Source of the DNA: Henricia sp. BOLD:AAB3569 | Lineage: Eukaryota; Echinodermata; Asteroidea; Spinulosida; Echinasteridae | Length of the DNA: 64,000 nt | Direction: 5' to 3' | Assembly (NCBI GenBank): GCA_037783545.1 | Contig: JBBELK010001374.1 | Span: 1-64,000, forward strand | Part shown: one piece after another, positions 56,924-64,000 of the stretch | Layout: the number at the start of each line of letters is the position of its first letter | Position numbering within the stretch: position 1 is the stretch's first letter | Made by a program: the position numbers and the translations under genes | Notes under the pieces: model-generated | The model's database searches: none | What the model saw: the letters and a program-made list of their open reading frames with translations, nothing else | Told to the model about the DNA's origin: nothing

Positions 56924-57871
56924 ATTCCGGTGAACATTCCGGCGCACGCGAGCAAGGGCGAGAGCGGCGCGATCAAGGGCGTCACTACCGTCAACTGGTT
57001 GGGATACGCGGACGACTTGTGTGTGTTTGCAAACAGTCGCGACGTGTTACAGAGAAAGATGGTTCAACTTTGGGACGTTTTTGAAGAGTTTGGTTTGGCG
57101 ATGAATTTGGATAAAACAGAAACGCTCATTTTAAATTGGAAACTCGATAAGCAGCCAAAAGAAATTCCATATGCACCCTACCCCGAAAATATTTGCACTC
57201 TAAACGGCCAACAATTGCTCAACAACACGCAATTTAAATACCTCGGCGCGATAACAGAATACAACAGTCCGTCGACGGGAAAGGCCGAGTTGGACAACCG
57301 CATTACTAGTTCAACTTGCAAGTTCTTCGAGCTTGCCCATTTTTTCAAAAATCGCGACATCGCCCTGTCAACACGCATCAAATTTCTACACTCTCTCGTA
57401 CGTTCGCGATTAACGTACTTATGTCAAAGTTGGACTGTCACCCAGAAGCAACTAGAGAAACTCGACACAGTTTACATCGGGTTCCTATGCTACATGATAA
57501 AGGGTGGCAAGCAGCGTCAGAGTTCTCAAGCGTACACCAGGCTAGACGGCACGACCAGCGAGTTCGCAAAGTACCGCTTGACGAACGCGCAGATCAACAA
57601 CATCAGCCAAGCCGAGCCCATTTCCGAGTACGTGAAGCGCATGCAGTATAACTGGATCGCGCACTGTATTCGCGCGCCGGACGAGTCTTTCATCAAACGG
57701 CTCACGCTCGAGGACTACAACAAAGGCGAACGCAAAAAGTCTGGCATCACAGATTCGACTTACAGACAAGTCCTGCTCGATTACGAGAAGAAGCTCGGCA
57801 AGGACATGAAAGAAAAAACTCTCCATGAGCGGATGATAAAACGGAACGACCATTTAGCTACGGCTACTTGA
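56924..57871 (+). CDS. LINE reverse transcriptase C-terminal fragment (open)
   Basis: An uninterrupted frame of about 315 codons, already open at the insertion junction and with no genuine start. It has GVTTVNWLGYADDLCVFAN (RT motif C, YADD), FEEFGLAMNLDKTETLILNW, FKYLGAITEYN (block after the palm), RIKFLHSLVRSRLTYLCQSW and a C-terminal EYVKRMQYNWIAHCIRAPDE segment equivalent to the usual LINE C-terminal block. It ends TATAT at 57871. Codon use is GC-richer than in the surrounding CR1. The intact frame suggests that the insertion is young relative to its host element. The family was not determined. It lacks the fingers and motif A, so it cannot be active. Confidence 0.7.
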   Translation: MPVNIPAHASKGESGAIKGVTTVNWLGYADDLCVFANSRDVLQRKMVQLWDVFEEFGLAMNLDKTETLILNWKLDKQPKEIPYAPYPENICTLNGQQLLNNTQFKYLGAITEYNSPSTGKAELDNRITSSTCKFFELAHFFKNRDIALSTRIKFLHSLVRSRLTYLCQSWTVTQKQLEKLDTVYIGFLCYMIKGGKQRQSSQAYTRLDGTTSEFAKYRLTNAQINNISQAEPISEYVKRMQYNWIAHCIRAPDESFIKRLTLEDYNKGERKKSGITDSTYRQVLLDYEKKLGKDMKEKTLHERMIKRNDHLATAT

Positions 57872-57934
57872 CCGCATTAGCAGCTCCGAAGTTTACTTCA
57901 AGCACGCTGCGGAAATACATTGATTGATTGATTG
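56924..57934 (+). mobile_element. Nested 5'-truncated LINE with (ATTG)n tail
   Basis: A 1011-bp insertion flanked on both sides by ACGTG (56919-56923, 57935-57939), ending in an ATTGATTGATTG tail. It contains the C-terminal half of a LINE RT. It interrupts the CR1 endonuclease frame: RTKLLT lies before it and MSDLIITHRIDVLAITESW after it. Confidence 0.7.
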
Positions 57935-57939
57935 ACGTG

Positions 57940-58637
57940 TATGTCTGACTTGATCATCACGCATCGTATTGATGTTCTTGCTATCACCGAGTCCTGGCAA
58001 ACAGGTGATCAAAGAGACAATTGCGTCAAATCAATCTTCCTTTAGATTGGTCATTATATACCGCCCTCCTTGTTCCAAGAAGAACCCTGTCGGAATGTTT
58101 AATTTTTTCGCCGAATTTTCATCATTGATTGAATCCCTTTCCGTTGATCCTGGGAGATGTCTCATAACAGGCGACCTCAACATTCATCTGGACAAAGCAG
58201 ATGACCATGACGCGAGAAGAATGCAGGACATTTTATCCTCCGCTGGATTGAAACAACATATCACCGAGAGCACTCACAAGCGTGGCCACACGTTAGACGT
58301 GATCATCTCGCGGATTTGTGAAGATCTGGTTGTTAAAGCGTCGGTTATTCATGGATTAAAATCAGATCATCATGCTGTCAAATGCGATCTCAATGTTTCG
58401 CGCCCTAATCTTTGCAAACAGACTGTGAAGTTTCGAAAACTTCAAGACATTAACCTGAACGATCTCAATAAGGACATTATTTCCTCTGCTCTGAGTGAGG
58501 GCACAGGTGATCTTGCTTGCTTAGTTGAGAGATACGACACCGCTCTACGCAAGCTAATAGATAAACACGCCCCTGAAGTTGAACACCAAATCTCGCTTCG
58601 TCCTCATGCTCCATGGTACAGTGACATGGTACAGTGA
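57940..58637 (+). pseudogene. CR1 LINE endonuclease domain
   Basis: The AP-endonuclease-like domain begins at SDLIITHRIDVLAITESW (catalytic Glu), then shifts frame near 58020 where a segment is missing. The main frame, from about 57969, has VIIYRPPCSKKN, RCLITGDLNIHLDKADD (GDLN motif, catalytic Asp/Asn), HTLDVIISR and GLKSDHHAVKC (SDHH motif, catalytic Asp/His), followed by the linker ending RPHAPWYSD. The stop at 58637 is produced by a 13-bp tandem duplication (58612-58637). Upstream, the frame is interrupted by the nested LINE. Confidence 0.75.
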
Positions 58638-58639
58638 CA

Positions 58640-60599
58640 GCCTTTCGTCAACTGGAACGAACAATGATTAAATCGGGTCTACAGATCGATAAAGAAAATT
58701 TTCAGGAGCACTGTGACAATTATCACAAGACAATACATCGTGCCAAGTCACAAGACAATACATCGTGCCAAGTTAGACCATTATAAATCAAAGTTTGTTG
58801 GATGCAATCAAAAGCAACTGTTTCGAACGGTTGAGAAACTTTCAGCTGTTAAGGCAACAAAGTCACTCCCCTCGCATGACTCGCTGGAATCGCTGACTGC
58901 AGATTTTCATCATTTCTTTGATTCAAAGATAGAGAAAATACGCGAAGATCTCGCTGATTGTGAGGCACCATCAATGTCAGTTGAAATCCACGAATCCTGT
59001 GACTCTACATTCAGCACATTTGATCAAGTTGACAGTGAATGGGTACGTAAGATCATCCTGACCTCCTCCAAGACATCCTGTGCTCTGGACCCCATTCCAA
59101 CTCGGATTCTAGCGAAGACAGAGATCCTTGACGCACTCCTTCCCACAATCACCAGGATTATAAACACGTCGCTCTCGGAAGGTCTTATTCCATCGAGCAT
59201 GAAGCGTGCACTTGTTACTCCACTAATCAAGAAAACCAATGCTGATCAAGACGTGCTCAAGAATTATCGCCCGATCTCTCATCTGCCTTTTCTGTTCAAG
59301 ACAATTGAACGTGCAGCAAGTACTCAGATCCAGGATTATGTCAGAGATAACGATCTTAATGCAAGCCATCAATCGGCATATCGTAAGCTCCACAGCACGG
59401 AGACCGCACTTGTCCGTTTTACCAATGATATCTAACGAGCTGTCGATAATCACCGCCGAGTTATCGTCGTGCTATTAGATCTGTCGGCAGCATTTTATAC
59501 TTTGGATCATAAAGTGTTGCTACGACGACTTCAGGATCGGTTTGGCATTACTTGCGCTGCTTTATGCATCTTATTTCCATGATCGTGAACAATGTGTTAT
59601 CATTAATGAGTGAGATCAGATTGGAAACGTGTTCATTGTGGCGTTCCACAGGGATCCGTCTTCAGGCGTACGGCTTTTTTCTACTACTCTGCACCAATTG
59701 AGGACATAATTAAAGCACACGGTCTGGAATGCATGATCTATGCGGACGACAGTCAGATCTATTTCTGTTTCAACGACAACGAAATGAATGCTGCTGTTGT
59801 GCAGATTGACAATTGCATAGCGGACATAAAGAGCTGGATGTCAACCAATCAGCTGAAACTGAACGATAGTAAGACGGAGATCTTAAATCTGACCTCGCGG
59901 TTTATCCCTCCAACTCAAGTTCCATCTCTTTGTGTCGGTACATATGTCATTGTTCCGTCAACATCTACACGTGATCTGGGTGTCGTAATCGATGACCACA
60001 TCACCATGAAACAACATGTGAACAGTGTTTGCCAACGTGCATCTTTTGCACTGCATAGCCTTGGCGCGCTTAGACCATACCTTGACCATGAGACTGCAGA
60101 AAAGCTAGTCCACGCATTTGTAAGTTCGAGGCTGGATTCCTGTAACAGTCTGCTTTTTGGACTCCCTCAAACTGAACTTGACAGATTACAAAGAGTCCAA
60201 AAACGCGGCTGCAAGGCTATAGTCACAGGCATCAAGGGTCGTGTGCACATCAAACATGTTCTGCGGCAATTACATTGGTTGCCCATTCGCAAGCGAATCG
60301 TGTTTAAGATTCTTTTGCTAACATACAAAGCGATCAATGGATTCACGCCTGGCTATATTGTCGACATTTTGACAATTTATCGTCCCGGAAGAAACTTGCG
60401 ATCATCGACCACCGAAGGCATTCTGCTGCAGCATCCATCTACTAGAGCTGTTAAAACAGCTAGTTACGGAGATCGCGCTTTCTCTTCCGCGGCACCCAAG
60501 CTGTGGAACCAACTACCATCCGCCATCCGTGCTGCTGAATCCGTTGGTTGCTTCAAATCAATGCTTAAGACGCATCTTTTCAACCAACCGGAGAACTAA
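58640..60599 (+). pseudogene. CR1 LINE reverse transcriptase
   Basis: The coding sequence is split. 58713-59435 has the linker and RT N-terminus (TSCALDPIPTRIL, KRALVTPLIKKTNAD, LKNYRPISHLPFLFKTIERA, NASHQSAYRKLHSTETAL) and stops at 59435. The next part, 59440-59610, encodes motif A as VLLDLSAAFYTLDHKVLL (the usual AFD is AFY). 59610-60599 has HCGVPQGSVFRRTAF, ECMIYADDSQIYF (YADD), DLGVVIDDHITM, and the C-terminal CR1 block RLQRVQKRGCKAIVTGI, LHWLPIRKRIVFKILLLTYK and LWNQLPSAIRAAES. A 25-bp tandem duplication (58724-58773) adds a second frame change. No enzyme can be made. Confidence 0.85.
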
Positions 60600-60875
60600 T
60601 AAGGCGATTGTTCTAAAAGCAAACTTGCCATTTCATGATTATCTTTATAGTTAAGGTTTATTTTGAGGCGTTATCATTGTTTCAGTGTGTAAAATGTATG
60701 TGTTTTTTTAGCCATAATCTGGTTATTATTTGCATGATTACATTATTTGTTTAATGACTCGTAAATGTGTTATTTCTTTTCATCGTTACTGACTTTTTAT
60801 ATAATGTACATACATTGTAAAGCGCTTTGAGGTGTTTCGTAAGGCGCTATAAAAACATGGTATTATTATTATTAT

Positions 60876-61262
60876 ACACCCTGCTTGCTCCCTTGTCTCG
60901 CCCTTGCCTTGTGCTGTCCTTCGTGCTGTCTGCTTTGTATCTGAAAGTATATAATTAAGGTAGTGTTATGTACACACACTAAAATGAGCTATGATATTTG
61001 TATAAAAGCGTTTACCTTTAATCACTCCACACAAGATGTATGCTGTAGTAATTAACTTGCATGTACCCCTTATATTCACTGTGTAATAAAAAACCAACTA
61101 TAATTCTCTATATAGTATAGCCTAGTACATTCTACCGTATTCTGCACACAGTACTAGCCAGACATTGGTTAGATACAATGTTGCAGAATACTTTTCAAGA
61201 ACGTGAAAGTTCGGTGACCTCTGTGACACGTTCTCGATCCTTCCATTCATCTTTTAGCGCCG
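60876..61262. other. Short spacer between CR1 and LTR element
   Basis: No gene. TGTTATG at 60966 is an alternative LTR start. Confidence 0.4.
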
Positions 61263-62074
61263 TGTTATGTTCTAAACTATTCTGGGAAATAATTATATAT
61301 TCATGAATCTGGTGAGCCAATGGGCGTATTGTTTAGTTGTATAATGTGATGACATCATGGGATTGCCTATGTGTGGGGATTCCCCTGGTTGTTGCAAGAC
61401 ATGAGTAGTATTTTCTGGAAATAATGAACAGTATATATAAGAGAGTGATTTTGGTAATAAGATTTAGCACTTGAGCACTGCACTACAATATAGCACTTCA
61501 ATACAGTACTACAATAGAGCACTCCAATATACATGTAGCTCGATAATCTTCGGACTTAGCTCTGTTTCCGCCAAGTTTTGGACCGGATCCCTGACGTTTG
61601 GAAAGTTGTTTATCGACGGACGTGTTATCCACATTTGATCACCGAACTGTGGAGTTTCGGCGTGTTTTCATCTGGCGTTTATCCTGATAGAAGGCGTTGT
61701 TTGTGTGACGAAGGATTCGCGAATCAAGAGACATTTTTGTTGTCGACTTGAACTGTAGCGGTCTAGTTTGTCGTCATAACTGTTTGCCAGAAGCTTCGTG
61801 GAGTTGTCAGCCGTCTGTTTTCCAGTCAAGTCCTGCTTTAAAGTCCGTAAGATCTTTTGTTTATATTGTATAAAATCTTAAGTGCTCATTTTTGAAATTG
61901 TGCAACCTTAATCACTGTGCATTTGGTTTTGATTGTTGAGATCAGTACATAAATTATATAATTTCTTTCTTGTTACATCAGAGCGAGCTTGTTTTACTTA
62001 TTGTCTCTTGTTTTGGTGCGTTTCCATATTTTCATATTCTTGTTGCGGTGTGGAATTTTTCTGCACCGTAACAA
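61263..62074 (+). repeat. Probable 5' LTR
   Basis: Begins TGTTATG and ends CCGTAACA, with TGTTA/TAACA inverted tips, two bases before a primer binding site. A TATA box, TATATAA, lies at 61434-61440. Downstream of it is a degenerate run of AGCACTxCAATA-like repeats (61466-61545). The 3' LTR lies outside the window, so the left border (61263, or 60966 with the same tip) cannot be verified. Confidence 0.5.
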
Positions 62075-62077
62075 ATT

Positions 62078-62095
62078 GGGGGCTTGTCCGGGAAA
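62078..62095 (+). promoter_or_regulatory. Primer binding site, tRNA-Pro-like
   Basis: TGGGGGCTTGTCCGGGAA differs at two of 18 positions from the tRNA-Pro-complementary primer binding site familiar from gammaretroviruses. It sits just after the LTR end, as expected. Confidence 0.75.
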
Positions 62096-62206
62096 CAACC
62101 AATTTAGGCAAAATTTCATTTCGTGTTTACGATATTGTCAAACAAGGTCACGGCACATTTTGTGTATTTTTGCTTGCTGGTTATTGTAGTGTATCCATAC
62201 TTCATC

Positions 62207-63934
62207 ATGGCTAGTACCAGTCAGTTCGATGCACAAGCTTTCGCAGAATCTGAAGATTTGTCACTCGCTAAGTTAAGGCAGTTGACCAAAGACGAGTTGC
62301 AAGAACTTGCCAAATTTCTCAACTTAGAAATTTCTCGAAGTGCTAAGAAGCACAAGCTAGTTAGTGTTCTCGCTGAACACCTAAACCTAGACGTGGCTGA
62401 GTCTCCACAGTCCGTGGATCGAGAAATTGAGCTTGCCAAGATTGAGCTTGAAAAAGAAAAGCTCAGACTTGAGTTTCAAAGGCAAGAGAAAGACAAAGAA
62501 AGAGAAAAAGAAAGAGAATTTGAAATGCGAAAGCTTGAACTCGAGCATGACCTCAAAATGAAAGAGCTTGAATTAGGTGCTAAGAAAAACACAGACAAAG
62601 TGAAAACTAAAGGTGACTTTGATCTAGCGAAAATCGTTAGGTTGGTGCCAAAGTTCAACGAACATGACGTTGAAACATTTTTTCTGTCTTTCGAGAAAAC
62701 TGCTGAAAGTCTCGGTTGGCCCGAGAAGTATTGGCCTTTGCTCCTGCAGAGCACTTTTGTGGGTAAGGCTCAGAAAGTCTATGCCACACTTTCTAAGGAC
62801 CAGTGTAGTGATTATGCTACAGTTAAGGCAGCCATTTTGAATGCCTATGAACTGGTTCCTGAGGCCTATCGGCAGAAATTCCGTAACTTGACTAAATCGT
62901 TTGGCCACACCTACGTTGAATTCGCTAGACAAAAGGAGATTGGTTTTGATCGTTGGTATCAATCGCTCAAAGTTGAGAAGAATTATTCTGAGTTGAAAGA
63001 GGTTGTACTCATGGAAGAGTTCAAAAATAGTGTCCCCCTGAATATCAAAACCCATCTTGAAGAGCACCAAATCACTAAGTTAAAGAAAGCTGCAATCATA
63101 GCTGATGAGTATGACTTAACTCACAAAATGAGCAAAAATAACAATAATTTCCAGCCAAAGAAATTCTACAAATACAGTGATAAGGGCAAGTCAGGTTCCG
63201 AGGCACAGTCTAGCACTGGAAATCCTGGGCCGACTGAGAAGTCTTCTTCGCCAAGTGACGCCAATAAAAACGTGTTTCCTCCGTGTGGGTACTGTCACAA
63301 GAAGGGTCACTCGAAGGCGAGATGCTTCAAGTTCCTGGCTGATGAGCGTCAGCGTTCTGAAAAGCCTGTTGCTTTTGTCCGTAAGGACATTCTACTTCGT
63401 GAGAAGTCCGGTGAGGCCAATGGCGACCGTGTTTCTTCTTCGAAGATGGTTAATGAAATCGACCGAGTTGATGAAATCTACAAAGATTTTATTTATCGTG
63501 GTGATGTGTCCAGCGCAACGGATGAAGCCGATAATCCAGTTGTTATCCTACGGGATACAGGAGCGTCACAATCACTGATGCTGGAGGACGTAATGTCTTT
63601 GTCTCCAGAAAGTTCGCTGAATGCGAAGATGTTGATTCAAGGTATTGGGGGTAATTATATGCCTGTCCCGTTGCATAGGGTGTATTTGAGATGTGATTTG
63701 TTCACTGGCCCTGTGGTCGTTGGAGTTGTTCCTAGTCTACCGATGAAAGGTGTTGGGTTTTTGCTAGGCAACGACGTCGCGGGTGGCAAAGTGTCGGCAT
63801 CCCCTATTGTCTCTGGTAATCCTATGGAGGAACCAGAAATTCAGTCTTTGGAGGAGGAGTTTCCAGAAATCTTCCCCGAATGTGCAGTAACGAGATCTCA
63901 GATGAAGCAGATGCAGAAGGAGGCTGCATATTAG
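62207..63934 (+). CDS. Gag-protease of a Ty3/gypsy-like LTR retrotransposon
   Basis: 575 codons, intact. The ATG at 62207 is chosen over the in-frame upstream ATG at 62123 because MASTSQFDAQ begins normal gag sequence, whereas the 28 upstream residues are hydrophobic leader translated from the 5' region. Order: a helical N-terminal motif LRQLTKDELQELAKFLNL (about 26-43); a Lys/Glu coiled coil (about 75-125); a gag capsid-like domain with VPKFNEHDVETFFLSFEKTA and GKAQKVYATL (about 145-310), of the type related to SCAN domains; a CCHC zinc knuckle CGYCHKKGHSKARC (about 359-372); an aspartic protease with RDTGASQSL (DTGA about 450) and LLGNDVAGG; then a VTRSQ motif and stop. Gag packages element RNA and protease matures it. 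Pol follows in the -1 frame. Confidence 0.85.
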   Translation: MASTSQFDAQAFAESEDLSLAKLRQLTKDELQELAKFLNLEISRSAKKHKLVSVLAEHLNLDVAESPQSVDREIELAKIELEKEKLRLEFQRQEKDKEREKEREFEMRKLELEHDLKMKELELGAKKNTDKVKTKGDFDLAKIVRLVPKFNEHDVETFFLSFEKTAESLGWPEKYWPLLLQSTFVGKAQKVYATLSKDQCSDYATVKAAILNAYELVPEAYRQKFRNLTKSFGHTYVEFARQKEIGFDRWYQSLKVEKNYSELKEVVLMEEFKNSVPLNIKTHLEEHQITKLKKAAIIADEYDLTHKMSKNNNNFQPKKFYKYSDKGKSGSEAQSSTGNPGPTEKSSSPSDANKNVFPPCGYCHKKGHSKARCFKFLADERQRSEKPVAFVRKDILLREKSGEANGDRVSSSKMVNEIDRVDEIYKDFIYRGDVSSATDEADNPVVILRDTGASQSLMLEDVMSLSPESSLNAKMLIQGIGGNYMPVPLHRVYLRCDLFTGPVVVGVVPSLPMKGVGFLLGNDVAGGKVSASPIVSGNPMEEPEIQSLEEEFPEIFPECAVTRSQMKQMQKEAAY

Positions 63935-63935
63935 A

Positions 63936-64000
63936 GTCAGTGCCGATAGAGGACGACTCTGGTGTTTGGCTGGCTGAAACCTTCTTCAATAATTTAGAAG
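63936..64000 (+). CDS. Pol, N-terminal start (partial, -1 frame)
   Basis: After the gag-protease stop, the -1 frame encodes ESVPIEDDSGVWLAETFF and is open to the window edge. Acidic sequence ending in (L/V)xxTFF is usual between the protease and the RT in related elements. RT, RNase H and integrase lie beyond the window. Confidence 0.5.

Larger units (their letters stand above)
56318..60875 (+). mobile_element. CR1-type LINE copy, interrupted and degenerate
   Basis: A 5' leader, an N-terminal fragment, an endonuclease, an RT and a 3' end occur in order, split by a 1.0-kb LINE insertion at 56924-57934. The 3' end has AAGCGCTTTGAG...GGCGCTATAAAAA followed by an ATT microsatellite (60861-60875), typical of CR1/L2-type 3' ends. 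Confidence 0.75.

Noticed and set aside
60966..61262. LTR starting at 60966 (TGTTATG)
   Set aside because: The same tip occurs at 61263, nearer to the TATA box; without the 3' LTR I kept the shorter version but could not exclude the longer.
63177..63578. 133-codon overlapping frame within gag
   Set aside because: It is a +1 shadow of the gag-protease frame with no motif.

Overview
This window is eukaryotic, almost certainly metazoan, and consists nearly entirely of repetitive DNA. It holds no operons, no ribosome-binding-site-led genes and no bacterial features. The retroelement types present (Penelope-like, CR1-type and other non-LTR elements, a Ty3/gypsy-like LTR element, Tc1, long-arm foldback elements) together with a conserved PIN/FEN-like pseudogene family suggest a marine invertebrate such as a cnidarian, mollusc, hemichordate or amphioxus. 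The species cannot be fixed from the sequence. No intact host gene is visible; the best candidate is one minus-strand exon at 44.9-45.3 kb.

Layout. (1) 1-27768: a satellite array of about 130 monomers in two main length classes, 205 bp and 193 bp, that differ by a 12-bp indel. The monomers form several overlapping higher-order repeats (offsets 1161, 1411, 1591, 1808, 2001, 2217 bp), and three copies of a 562-bp insertion element have been amplified with the array. (2) 27769-30565: the array stops at the tip of a Penelope-like composite. Inverted arms each end in a 45-nt hammerhead ribozyme motif, an ORF remnant is followed 18 nt after its stop by a histone-type 3' stem-loop, and the reverse transcriptase has lost its catalytic core. 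(3) 32.2-34.2 kb: a TA-flanked inverted-repeat element with a smaller TA-flanked MITE nested inside it. (4) 35.07-44.88 kb: a 9.8-kb block bounded by 1.1-kb inverted arms, each with a tRNA-like (SINE-like) segment. Inside are three tandem units of 2.2-2.3 kb that carry terminal hairpins, 121-nt palindromes and about 20 perfect TGACGTCA sites, consistent with a Helentron-type non-autonomous element. (5) 46.1-49.3 kb: two adjacent long palindromic elements. (6) 49.6-50.2 kb: poly-C tracts; another lies at 45.8 kb.

(7) 50.4-61 kb is a graveyard of transposons: a minus-strand endonuclease/RT LINE pseudogene, a PIN/FEN-like pseudogene with a Cys-rich tail, a Tc1 transposase with a mutated catalytic Asp and a signal-peptide-like leader, and a CR1 LINE split by a second, truncated LINE. 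(8) From 61.3 kb to the end lies the 5' part of a Ty3/gypsy-like LTR retrotransposon: LTR, a tRNA-Pro-like primer binding site, an intact gag-protease frame of 575 codons, and the start of pol in the -1 frame.

The most interesting signals are the paired hammerhead ribozymes with a compensatory base-pair change, the histone-type 3' end inside the same element, and the CRE-dense tandem units. All family assignments come from motif recognition by eye; no database search was possible.
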